A stretch of 49,596 bases of DNA, taken from the NCBI GenBank assembly GCA_021772565.1, contig JAJFLR010000066.1, positions 1 through 49,596 on the forward strand, given 5' to 3'. Position 1 is the first letter of the stretch; the number at the start of each line of letters is the position of its first letter. Under the pieces are notes generated by a model, which was not told where the DNA came from, made no database searches, and worked only from the letters and a program-made list of their open reading frames with translations. The DNA comes from Opitutales bacterium. Its GTDB lineage: Bacteria; Verrucomicrobiota; Verrucomicrobiia; Opitutales; JAJFLR01. Of the stretch, positions 1 to 8,997 are shown piece by piece. The translations under genes and the position numbers were made by a program.

Positions 1-102
1 TTTAATTACTGCGACGTTCGGATTGTCGGTGACGAGTCTCGGCAACTACCCCGCATCTGTGCGTCGTGTGTGGACAAATCGGTTGTATCGGCCGGAGACG
101 AA

Positions 103-357
103 GCGCAAAAATGGACATAATGCCATTTTGTGCGTGGCCGCTCAACGAGCCTGTCGGCTCGCCGACAATCCAGGCCGGTATCTGAAACGGATGCCGGCGG
201 CTTCGCACAAAATCCGTTATGTCAATCTTTGCGCTGGTGGTTTTCACCGCGACTTTATCCGACACCAATATCATAGCAGGGTTGCGGGGTGGGCGCCGGG
301 ACGGCCGAGTTCGTCAGCGACTAAACAATTTACTTATCGAAATATACATTACGTTAG
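103..357. repeat. Palindromic repeat module, copy A
   Basis: An imperfect inverted repeat has its left arm at 103-134 and its right arm at 204-234. Smaller inverted segments (GAGCC..GGCTC, GCCGG..CCGGC) lie between the arms. A G+C-rich tail shared with copy B (1887-2109) follows at about 227-305, and the module ends in ACGTTAG at 351-357. Open frames across it encode only the repeat (same odd peptide as in copy B), so I do not call genes here. The first 100 bases hold nothing I can assign. Confidence 0.75.
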
Positions 358-385
358 CACCAAACATCATGACCTGACCCCTTCA

Positions 386-853
386 CTATTTTTCCTTTTG
401 ACCACCCTCGAGGAATTCATCAAATGTTAAACTACTCGATGAGGCTGGTGTACTGAAATCAAATCCTGCATCTTTGCCTGTAGCATCAATGCCGGTTTGT
501 CGCAGTCTTCCGGTTGGATCGAAGAAATTGATAGGGTCGCCGGAGTAGGAGTATAAATCCATGCTGGCGGCATGGCCAAGAGAATCGGCGCTAAGAAAGC
601 GGCCGCCGCGATGATCGAAATAGCGTTCGCCCATGATGTAGAATCCTGTTGGATCGGCGTAGCGGCCTTGCCAGGTTAGGCTTTGTTCAACAGTGGCGGT
701 TTTTGCCAGGGCCGGGGAATCGTTGCCGTAGTAGAAATTATGATTAGAATTAAAGGCTTCAGTAATGTCTGAAAAATATCCAAAGCTAACGAATGGTTTT
801 CCGAAAAAAACAAGTAAAATTACAATTACTTGAATGACTCTTTTATTCGACAT
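386..853 (-). CDS. RHS core fragment with its own hydrophobic leader
   Basis: A 155-aa product. Residues 1-25 are a hydrophobic leader (MSNKRVIQ then a VIVILLVFF-type core). The rest matches the end of an RHS core: GRYADPTGFYIMGERYFD, RFLSADSLGHAASMDLYSYS, then DPINFFDPTGR, followed by a short tail of about 40 residues. The same core stretch occurs in the large RHS protein encoded at 2479-8988, but here a residue is lost in the YSYANGDP segment. The YD repeats that should precede the core are missing and lie in the separate frame at 895-1761, so both look like parts of one decayed RHS gene. A working secreted toxin is unlikely; a silent donor for recombination into the intact gene is possible. 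Confidence 0.6.
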   Translation of the reverse strand: MSNKRVIQVIVILLVFFGKPFVSFGYFSDITEAFNSNHNFYYGNDSPALAKTATVEQSLTWQGRYADPTGFYIMGERYFDHRGGRFLSADSLGHAASMDLYSYSGDPINFFDPTGRLRQTGIDATGKDAGFDFSTPASSSSLTFDEFLEGGQKEK

Positions 854-894
854 TATTTTATTTATATGTGGATGAATTTCATATTACAATTACG

Positions 895-1761
895 TTAGTT
901 ATAATTTCCGCAACATGACCCTTTTTTGATTTCCCTTGCATCGACTTCATGTAGAAGGCCAATTCCATAAACATAGAAAGTTTTTTCTCCTGTCGATTTT
1001 TCTTTTATCAGGAGTTGCGATAGCACGGCGTTTGGATTGATAATGTAATTTGTTGTTTGGGTATTTTCAGTTGCGGATATTCGATTGTTCTCGGCGTCAT
1101 ATTGATAGGTTTGGTTGCCGATGGCGGTCAGGCGGTTACGGGTGTCGTAAATAAGGGTATTGGTTCCGCCTTCGCCTGAAGGCTTCGGCGTGACAAGCAT
1201 GTTGCCGTCGGCATCGTGAGTAACGGCTGTGCCGTTGTAGGTGGCGATGCGGTTATCATCGTCGTAGGTAATAGTGTTTAGGGGAGTGGTTGGTGCTTTG
1301 GTTTTAGGGAGAGCAAAGCGGCTAGTGATTCTGCCGCCGTTATCATAACTGTATTTATAATAGGCTATGAGAATATTGGCTGCGTCGCGTTCTTCTATTT
1401 TGAGTAGCTGCCCGGCGGCATCGTATTCGAGGTGGCGAGTTGTATTGTTTGGTCGAACGATGTCAGTTAGGCGGCTTTCTTTGTCCCATGTGTAAGTGGT
1501 AATTCTGCCGTTCCAGTCGGTTACGGTTTTTAATCGGTTGTGCGTATCGTAGGTGTAATTGACTTCTTTTAGCGGTAATCCCGGATAGGTTAGTTTGGTC
1601 AGGTTGTTGTTTTTATCGTAGGCGTATTTGATGATGTTGCCGCGAGTGTCGGTGTATTCGGTTACACGGTTTAGGGCGTCATAGCCACTCGGCAGAATGA
1701 AGCAGAATGCCGAAGTGCAGACTATCAAATACAAGAATATCAGAATTGCCGCCTTTTTCAT
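895..1761 (-). CDS. Truncated RHS/YD-repeat protein
   Basis: A 288-aa product. It opens with a Sec-type leader (MKKAAILIFLYLIVCTSAF) and goes at once into YD repeats: YDALNRVTEYTDTRGN, YAYDKNNNLTKL, YDTHNRLKTVTD, YDAAGQLLKIEE, YDTRNRLTAIGN, YQYDAENNR. It ends with GIGLLHEVDAREIKKG and a few extra residues, just where an RHS core (DPTG..YYDP..) would be expected. The stop codon lies inside a TAACTAACGT sequence (plus-strand ACGTTAG, 892-898), so the reading frame is closed by that repeat sequence. The missing core is downstream at 386-853. Family membership is certain; function as a separate protein is doubtful. Confidence 0.7.
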   Translation of the reverse strand: MKKAAILIFLYLIVCTSAFCFILPSGYDALNRVTEYTDTRGNIIKYAYDKNNNLTKLTYPGLPLKEVNYTYDTHNRLKTVTDWNGRITTYTWDKESRLTDIVRPNNTTRHLEYDAAGQLLKIEERDAANILIAYYKYSYDNGGRITSRFALPKTKAPTTPLNTITYDDDNRIATYNGTAVTHDADGNMLVTPKPSGEGGTNTLIYDTRNRLTAIGNQTYQYDAENNRISATENTQTTNYIINPNAVLSQLLIKEKSTGEKTFYVYGIGLLHEVDAREIKKGSCCGNYN

Positions 1762-1886
1762 TTCTATTATTGTAATATCAAACTCAGTTTTTTGTGCAAA
1801 CTAAAAAATATGATTGTATTATATCTTTCAAGAAATTTATTCACGTTAGTTATAAAATAATCAATCTGCCCCCTTTTTTGTTTTTT

Positions 1887-2109
1887 CAAAGATGGACATA
1901 ATAGAGTTTTGTGCGCTGCCGCACAACGTGCCCTCAAGGCCGGTATCCGATGCGGATATCGGCGGCTTCGCACAAAACTCTATTATGTTCATCTTTGCGC
2001 TGTTCGATTTCACCACGACTACCTCCGACACCAAAACAAAGCACGGCTGCGGGGAGGTTGGCGGGACGGCTGGGTTGGCCGCGATTGAATAATGCTTTAA
2101 TTACGTTAG
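1887..2109. repeat. Palindromic repeat module, copy B
   Basis: The left arm (1887-1915) and right arm (1969-1997) are inverted copies of 29 bases with one mismatch. A second small inverted segment (CCGGTATCCG..CGGATATCGG) sits in the loop. The following tail (1993-2070) is shared with copy A, and the module ends in ACGTTAG at 2103-2109. Another ACGTTAGTTATAA, like that at 892, is at 1843-1849. The stretch 1762-2111 has no credible gene; frames crossing it only translate the repeat. Confidence 0.75.
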
Positions 2110-2111
2110 TT

Positions 2112-2474
2112 TTAATTATTATGATTTTCTTTGTATTTTTGTTTCAATTCCTCTGAACTACTTACGCCTTTTTTGGGAAGAAAATATTTATAATACCACC
2201 ATTCAAAAACGTAAGCTATAATAAATAACGCTACCATGAATGTAATAAATGGAGGTCCAGACTTAATAACATTATCTGGATTTGCGATAGCTTGATTTTT
2301 TCCCATAATAGCTATTCCTATTCTAAAATATTTAGCTGCTAAATAAGAAAAAAAATACCAAATCCCTAGACCTGCACAAAGTAAAGACAACTCCTTACAT
2401 TTTATTTTTTTAAAGAAAAACTGAGTTAATATACATGTAAGAATAAAAAAAATAATATTTATAAAAAAATCCAT
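2112..2474 (-). CDS. Small three-helix membrane protein, candidate RHS immunity protein
   Basis: I choose the ATG at 2474 (MDFFINIIFF..., 120 aa), four bases after the stop of the large RHS gene, rather than an upstream start inside that gene. Three hydrophobic segments are visible: residues 1-21, about 29-51 and about 75-99, followed by a charged tail (LPKKGVSSSEELKQKYKENH). I recognise no family. In RHS systems a small gene directly behind the variable RHS tip commonly encodes the cognate immunity protein, and membrane-embedded immunity proteins are known. Position and size fit that role, but this is inference from context only. Confidence 0.6.
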   Translation of the reverse strand: MDFFINIIFFILTCILTQFFFKKIKCKELSLLCAGLGIWYFFSYLAAKYFRIGIAIMGKNQAIANPDNVIKSGPPFITFMVALFIIAYVFEWWYYKYFLPKKGVSSSEELKQKYKENHNN

Positions 2475-2478
2475 TCTA

Positions 2479-5400
2479 TTATCGTGGTGGTTTAATCCAT
2501 TTTCCGGTAGGATCCCCAATTTCTGACGCACCTACAGAAGTTCCTACACCCATATTGCCGAGGAATGTTCCTGTTTTAGAAGTAATTTCACCCAGTGAAA
2601 AAATTGTTTCGGCACCAGCTAATGGACCAAGATCAACTCCGGTAAATCCTGTAGTATTGATTGGTCCTCCAATTTGATTATTTACAAAACCTGCAGTAAA
2701 TAGTAAACCTGCGCCAAGTACTAATGTATCTTTCCCTGCTTCAGAAGCTAAAAACGTACTGCCTCTTACTGCTGTAGCTAATGAAGCCGTTTCTGCGATT
2801 CCGCCAATAGTTACAGCTCCTTCATATGCCAAAATGCCAGCCCCAACTGCACCTTTTAAGGCGGCTGTTCCGATTTCTGCACCCACTGTGCTTGTAAAAC
2901 TTGCTCCTGATACAACATTAGTCGTTACTGTTACAGGAGTTGCTAGTCCACTTAATATCGTTCCGCCACCGGCAATTACACCAGCTGCACTTGCTGTGCC
3001 AAGGGCAATGTTATGAGCTGTCATTATACTATCAGACGCACCTTGTGATATCAACTGTCCAGCAGTACTTGTGTTCATCGCATCATTAAACAAGCTGGTG
3101 CTTGCTTCACCTTCACTAAATAATGATCCCGTTGCACTGGTTATCGAATTATGCGTTGATCGAATTGTACTATCAGGGTTGAGAAGATTGAACTCATCTA
3201 TAAAGTCTGTAACGGCATTTCTCCCTGTCGGGTCGACAAAGTTAATGGGATCGCCGTTTGCATAAGAATACAAGTCCATACTAGCGGCGTGGCCGAGAGG
3301 GTCGGGAGAGAGGAAGCGCGAGGATTGCGGGTCGTAGTAGCGGGCACCCATAAGATAGTAACCGGTGATGTCAATTCGACGGCCTTGCCAGACATTGGCT
3401 TTGAGTAGATTATTTGTTGTACCAGATGCACCACTTGTTGAAAATTTCTTTACTTCGTTTTCTGGTAAAGCTCCGTAGCCACTGACTAATGTTTCATTCC
3501 AGGTTAAATTGTCATTACCTCCTGATACCGGTTCTGTGTAAGCAACGATATGGCCAAAGGCGTTAGTTATCGAAACGCTGACTTCTAATGTTGTATTATT
3601 GACTGTCGCTTCAAGTCCGCCGATACCTTGCAGGCCACCGTAGACGCCGTTCATATCGGGGCCATAAATTTTCCAGGTTGTTTCATTGTTAACTTTGACA
3701 CCGATTTCTAAAAATTCGACTAACGGGTCGAAGTAGGAATCGACGGTTTCCATACTTAGCGGATCAGGATTATTGTCAGTTACCGGTGTTGTCGTCACAC
3801 GCAGACGGCGGCCAAAGCCGTCGTAGACGGCCTGCCAGTCGTAACCGTTATTGCTATTGTCTCGTTCTGAAATTTTTATCAGATTACCGAGTGCATCCCA
3901 TTTGTAGTTTTGCACTTTCTCTTTGCTGGTGTCATCGTTGTGCCATGTACGTTTGATGATGAAGCCTGCAGCATCATATTCGGTATCGATATAATCATTG
4001 GATAAATTGGTTGAATTTTCACCTAATGTAAAATTGTGTGAATCACTTTTTTCAATACTGTCGTTGGCAAATTTTGCTGTAGCGGTCAGGTTGTAATCAC
4101 CGGATTTTGTCAAATTCAAGTCAGCCGACCATGCACCCGATGGATCGGTTGGGTCAAAATTTGCAACTGGGTAGGAAGTTTCATTGGGAGATTGATCAGG
4201 ATCATCATTAGGATTATGAGTTAAGGATAAATTAACGGAATCGGCTTCGACTGCCAGACCATTGGCTGGAAGAGCTGGTATATCATCATCATTATAGATT
4301 TCCTGCTGCATATGGGCCAAAGGATCGAGCTGGCCATTAGGGATTTTCCACTGACCGGTCGCTGCACCACTGACATTGTAACTAGTGCGCACTCCGAGTT
4401 TGTTGCGGTCAAAACCGTAATCAACTGTGACCGTTTCACTGTTAGATTTTTTATAAGTTTCCTTAATCAATTGTCCTCGTGGGTTGTAGGTGTAATCTCT
4501 TTGGTCATTCCAAGTGCCTGAAGGAACAGGTGAAGTTGTAGTTGTATAAGAAGATATTTTTGAATCGGCCCGCCAAGTCAAGTTTTCTGTGAGGATGGGT
4601 TGACCTGTTGTAAAATTATTGATCGCTACATTTCCGGTGGCAGTAATATTTTTTGCAGTAATACGACCTCGCATATCACGTGAGGTTATTGTCTCGGTTC
4701 GCCAAGCATTTTCCTTAGATTTAAGTAAGCCATTTTTAGAGTAAGTGTAGTCGTAAGTATTATTAGAATAACTATCAGTTATAGTTTTTAGTTTACCGTT
4801 AGCAAAATAATCAAATGCGGTGCCATTCATATCATATCGTCGCCCTGCCTCATCCCATTTATTTTCAACAATATTAAAGAAGCTCGAACTAGTCGTTGAT
4901 GTGTGAACATTTGTATTTTGTTGATCGAGCTGTCCATATGAATCGAAAGTATTGACTACAGTTGTTGAGTTAAGTGAGGCATCATTATAGTTTAATGAAC
5001 AGATGGTAAGATTATTTCTAAAGTCATAGCTATAAGATTTAGTATAACCATAAACAGATGTGTTACCGGCGCTTGTTTTATTAGTCAGTCTGGCCAACGC
5101 ATCATACTCAATATTGATATGAGTGATATTGCGTAATTCATCTTTCTTAATTTTTGGTAGTCCAACGTAATCTGAGTTGGCATTATAATAGTTATATGAA
5201 AAGTGACGAGTTACGGCTTCTTTGTTTTGTAGTTTTTCAAATTGTATTCGACCGGCGATATCATAGCCGGCATTCCAGGTGAGTCCACCGGGCATGATAC
5301 GCTGGCTGAGGTTGCCCATAGCATCATAATTAAGGGTGGTTACAGCATCATCGGGTAGAGTAGTGGTTTTTAGACGATTGAGGCCATCATAAGTATATTG

Positions 5401-8400
5401 AGTAATCTGTCTTAGTGGATCGTGGCTTTCTGTCAGGTTACCGGATTTGTCAAAGCGGTTAATTGTATAATCGTAAGTTGAGGCATCTTTGTAGAGCCAA
5501 GAGAGAACGGGATTGCCAAAAGTATCGGTGAAGACTTTATTTTTAACAATTGCTTCGGTTGCATCTGACGGATCACCCTGAACCTGGATAACACTGTTAA
5601 AATCTGATGCATAAATTGTATGAGATAACTGTGCAGGTGTGCCATCACGATTTAAAATTTCAGTTTTTACCGAACGGCCTAACGCATCCAGGGTGCTGAT
5701 AATCTTTTCATTTCCACCACTCTCAAAAACTTTTTCAATGATCGTTTGTGATGTAGTGATTTGCGTAGTACCTAAAGCTGAGTTAAGGACATCGACCTGT
5801 TGATTATTTTTATAGCTGTAAAGGGTTTTTTGCTGTTTACTGGTAGCATTACTTGATGGGCCGGATTCTTCGATGACTCGATTGAGTCCATCGTATTTGG
5901 TAATAAATATATTATTTTCTGCATCAGTAAAATTTCTTAAATTACCACGACGATCGAATTCACTTTTTTCTGAAAATTGAGCTGTTGCATTAGAATAGTT
6001 TTCATTCTCATTCGGTGCAGTGCAAAATTCCTTGGTAACAGATGTAATCCCGGAAATGGCATCGGGTTGGTCATTGTATATATAACGCCAAAATGATTTA
6101 TTTGGTAAAATTTCAAACTGTACACGACCTATAATATCATAACGCCATTCGAGAACTGTGCCATCAGGGTTAATTTGCTTCTTAGGTTGGCCAGTGGAGG
6201 TATACTCAGTCAAAGTTACGCCGCCGTTAGGATTAATTGATCTAGATACTTTACCACCTTCTTCATATTCAAAGTTAGAAACTTGTAACAGTTCATCTGT
6301 TTGACCGTCATGAAACTTTTGTTCAATCAGTTGACCTATAGAATCGTATTCTAGTAGTGAGTAGTTGTTATTTGGATCGATGACTTTTTTCAGATTACCA
6401 AATCCGTCATACTCGTAAATGGTCAATGCTTGTCCAAGTAGGTCGTCTTGTTGAGGAACAGCTTCAACACCAGATCCATCAATTTTTGCGCGACTGCGCC
6501 ATTTAACTTCAGCGATTATACGACCAGCACCGTCGTAATCACGAAAGATGTAATCTTCAGGACCGTGTCGCGGGCCGTCGACCCAGATAGCTTCGCCATT
6601 GTCGTTATAGTAAATATATTCTTTCGATAATAGAGTTTCGCTATTAGCGTCTTTATAAAAAGTTTCCCTTTCAGTAGGTCGACCTGCCATATCGTAATCA
6701 AATTTACTGACAGAACCAGATGTGACTGTATCAGTGAACTGATTCACTTCGATGACTTGACCTCTATAGTCATAGAAGAAGTTTTGTATTATATCTGAGT
6801 CAGTAGTTGCTGTTGGTTTGCTACTCGCAATTGTAGAATAATCGATTGATTCATTCAATAAACCTCTAGTATCATAACTGAAAGTTTTATAAGCATAAGT
6901 ATCATTGTCAGATCTAGTTTTTTGTTCTACTAGTAGACCATAAGCATAAGTATTTGTGGCAACACCAAGTTCTGATTTGTCATATACAAAATCTGATTGA
7001 GACATTAACTTATTACTGTCTGGTGGTCCTGTTGGATTATCTTCAGAATATACTTTGATACTAGTCGGTTTGTTGCCGATAGTGTATTCTGGTGTCACAT
7101 TACTGTTTGTATAACTGTATTCATAGATAGTAGTGATGCCGTTGGGAGCAATGGATTTGGTAATCAGATTTTTATCGTTATATGTAGTAGTCGTAGTAGC
7201 TACATCATCTTGGTTATCACCAGTAATATCACCATAAACTTTTTGTAAAATTATATTACCCCGAGAATCGTACCAGTAATAGGTTATCAATCCACGCTTG
7301 TTTTTTTTCCATTTTAAGCTGCGTGGATAGCCACCAGGGATATCATCTGCAATGTCTTGATTTACTAATTCATTTATAATAAATCCTTCTGAGTCTCGAG
7401 CGCCGTTAACCTCAGGAAAATCTTTACGTTTTATATACCACTCTTGTTCAATTGACTGGCCAAGAGGATCTTTAATTTTAGTGATTTGTTGATCAGTGTA
7501 TTCGTATAAAGTACAGTTAGTATCATTTATGGGAGTTCCGGATGGTGCATTAAAAACGTCATAGACTCTAGTCCAACCAGAAATAGATCCATTTAGTTCG
7601 ACTAAATCACCGTATACATAAGTTGCATTTCTAACAATTTGAAGATCGTTGCCAACAGTTGCCCACTGCTTAACAACGCGACCCTTATCATCATATTCAT
7701 TTTGTAAAATGCGGCTATCGGGTCTAATAATTTTTTTGATTTGATGCGTTGAATGGATACCGATGTCAACTTCTGTAATTACATTGCCAAGTAATGAAAG
7801 TCCAATTGTATCAATTTTATACTCATATTTTATTTCAGTATTGTCAGGTAAAATAACTTTTCTTAAATCATGCTGGTCATCGTACTGATATTGAACCACT
7901 CTGCCGTCATGGCTTGTAATTTTAATCAAACGATTGCGTCTATCGTAGGTAAAAAGCAAAAATCGCTCATCATTACTAATGATTCTTGATACCTTAGAAT
8001 ATCCAAAATCATTTGGATCTGAATAATAGTCAACTTTTACAAAATTTCCGTTAGCATCAGTCCATGTATCTAAATACGGTATAGTTTGGCTGCTTTGCAT
8101 TTTAAATACTCGTATAGAGCCATCAGAACCTTTTAATGTGTACAGTGTATCCGTTCCAACGATCGATTTTTCAATAGTTTGATTATATTTATTATTGAGA
8201 CCACCAATGCCTGAACTTGTTTTGTTACTTAATTCAGGGTTATAATCTTTGGAGAGCTTCCATTTCAATGGTTCAGCTAATTCATCATCCGGTACATAAA
8301 CAAAAACTGAACCGTCCTCTTCTGCTGCATAAATTAGAGACAATCTTTTTGTGATATTATTAATAGTAAACTCTCTATCAATGATGGTTAATGTGGGAAC

Positions 8401-8988
8401 AAAATTATGTTTCCAATTATAACCCAAATCCCATTTGTGATGTTGACTTGAGTATGAGCGAGTAAACTGAAGATTAAATAATCCGCCCAGACTAATATCT
8501 GTATTAGTTTCGTAAAATTCACCATTTATGACATTTACCGGATCGGCAACTTTTTGATCACTATCTACACTGTTTTCATTAGCATTTGATTTTGCTTTGT
8601 TATCGTTATTATTTGCACCTGACAGCTCTTCACTTAACTGAGTTTTAGTTGAAGTATTTGTGCTACCTAATTCTTTTTCTGCTATTTCATTTATTTCTTC
8701 ACCATTTTCTTTAAGGTTGTTTGCTTTCTCTTTTTCCAAGGTAAATTTATCTTTGTCGTTACTATCTATCTCAGTGCCGTTAGTTAGTTTGTCAGTAGCA
8801 TCAGCTTCCTCTTCCTCTGATAATTCCTCTTCTTCTTCCTCTGCTTCAGTATGAGAGTCTACAATTAATTCCTCATCATCCTCATGTTCTTCTTCATCAG
8901 AGGCCATTAATTGGATTGGTGTTGTCAAGTAGACAACATACAAACATAAAAAAAATATACTTTTGAAAGGAATTATGTACTTATTCAT
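2479..8988 (-). CDS. Large secreted RHS/YD-repeat protein
   Basis: A 2169-aa product. Residues 1-29 form a Sec signal peptide, followed by about 120 very acidic, low-complexity residues. A DUF6531-like entry domain begins near DPVNVINGEFYETNTDIS. Dozens of YD repeats then fill most of the protein (for example YDRRNRLIKITSHDGR, YDGLNRLKTTTLPDD, YDAMGNLSQRI). The RHS core (ITGYYLMGARYYDPQSSRF, DPLGHAASMDLYSYANG, DPTGR near residue 1918) is followed by a variable tip of about 245 residues rich in Gly, Ala, Ser and Thr. YD repeats are known to form a shell around a C-terminal effector. I see no toxin fold in the tip. It starts nine bases after the transglutaminase-like gene, so the two are very probably co-expressed and exported together. 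Confidence 0.9.
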   Translation of the reverse strand: MNKYIIPFKSIFFLCLYVVYLTTPIQLMASDEEEHEDDEELIVDSHTEAEEEEEELSEEEEADATDKLTNGTEIDSNDKDKFTLEKEKANNLKENGEEINEIAEKELGSTNTSTKTQLSEELSGANNNDNKAKSNANENSVDSDQKVADPVNVINGEFYETNTDISLGGLFNLQFTRSYSSQHHKWDLGYNWKHNFVPTLTIIDREFTINNITKRLSLIYAAEEDGSVFVYVPDDELAEPLKWKLSKDYNPELSNKTSSGIGGLNNKYNQTIEKSIVGTDTLYTLKGSDGSIRVFKMQSSQTIPYLDTWTDANGNFVKVDYYSDPNDFGYSKVSRIISNDERFLLFTYDRRNRLIKITSHDGRVVQYQYDDQHDLRKVILPDNTEIKYEYKIDTIGLSLLGNVITEVDIGIHSTHQIKKIIRPDSRILQNEYDDKGRVVKQWATVGNDLQIVRNATYVYGDLVELNGSISGWTRVYDVFNAPSGTPINDTNCTLYEYTDQQITKIKDPLGQSIEQEWYIKRKDFPEVNGARDSEGFIINELVNQDIADDIPGGYPRSLKWKKNKRGLITYYWYDSRGNIILQKVYGDITGDNQDDVATTTTTYNDKNLITKSIAPNGITTIYEYSYTNSNVTPEYTIGNKPTSIKVYSEDNPTGPPDSNKLMSQSDFVYDKSELGVATNTYAYGLLVEQKTRSDNDTYAYKTFSYDTRGLLNESIDYSTIASSKPTATTDSDIIQNFFYDYRGQVIEVNQFTDTVTSGSVSKFDYDMAGRPTERETFYKDANSETLLSKEYIYYNDNGEAIWVDGPRHGPEDYIFRDYDGAGRIIAEVKWRSRAKIDGSGVEAVPQQDDLLGQALTIYEYDGFGNLKKVIDPNNNYSLLEYDSIGQLIEQKFHDGQTDELLQVSNFEYEEGGKVSRSINPNGGVTLTEYTSTGQPKKQINPDGTVLEWRYDIIGRVQFEILPNKSFWRYIYNDQPDAISGITSVTKEFCTAPNENENYSNATAQFSEKSEFDRRGNLRNFTDAENNIFITKYDGLNRVIEESGPSSNATSKQQKTLYSYKNNQQVDVLNSALGTTQITTSQTIIEKVFESGGNEKIISTLDALGRSVKTEILNRDGTPAQLSHTIYASDFNSVIQVQGDPSDATEAIVKNKVFTDTFGNPVLSWLYKDASTYDYTINRFDKSGNLTESHDPLRQITQYTYDGLNRLKTTTLPDDAVTTLNYDAMGNLSQRIMPGGLTWNAGYDIAGRIQFEKLQNKEAVTRHFSYNYYNANSDYVGLPKIKKDELRNITHINIEYDALARLTNKTSAGNTSVYGYTKSYSYDFRNNLTICSLNYNDASLNSTTVVNTFDSYGQLDQQNTNVHTSTTSSSFFNIVENKWDEAGRRYDMNGTAFDYFANGKLKTITDSYSNNTYDYTYSKNGLLKSKENAWRTETITSRDMRGRITAKNITATGNVAINNFTTGQPILTENLTWRADSKISSYTTTTSPVPSGTWNDQRDYTYNPRGQLIKETYKKSNSETVTVDYGFDRNKLGVRTSYNVSGAATGQWKIPNGQLDPLAHMQQEIYNDDDIPALPANGLAVEADSVNLSLTHNPNDDPDQSPNETSYPVANFDPTDPSGAWSADLNLTKSGDYNLTATAKFANDSIEKSDSHNFTLGENSTNLSNDYIDTEYDAAGFIIKRTWHNDDTSKEKVQNYKWDALGNLIKISERDNSNNGYDWQAVYDGFGRRLRVTTTPVTDNNPDPLSMETVDSYFDPLVEFLEIGVKVNNETTWKIYGPDMNGVYGGLQGIGGLEATVNNTTLEVSVSITNAFGHIVAYTEPVSGGNDNLTWNETLVSGYGALPENEVKKFSTSGASGTTNNLLKANVWQGRRIDITGYYLMGARYYDPQSSRFLSPDPLGHAASMDLYSYANGDPINFVDPTGRNAVTDFIDEFNLLNPDSTIRSTHNSITSATGSLFSEGEASTSLFNDAMNTSTAGQLISQGASDSIMTAHNIALGTASAAGVIAGGGTILSGLATPVTVTTNVVSGASFTSTVGAEIGTAALKGAVGAGILAYEGAVTIGGIAETASLATAVRGSTFLASEAGKDTLVLGAGLLFTAGFVNNQIGGPINTTGFTGVDLGPLAGAETIFSLGEITSKTGTFLGNMGVGTSVGASEIGDPTGKWIKPPR

Positions 8989-8997
8989 ATTAAAAAA

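Noticed and set aside
2-430. Open frames on both strands at the left edge
   Set aside because: They lie across the palindromic repeat module; the same peptide type appears at 1767-2156 in copy B.
351-2109. Integron cassette array with attC sites
   Set aside because: GTTAG core ends are present, but no matching R'' sites and the sites at 892 and 1843 have no palindrome; no integrase gene is in view.
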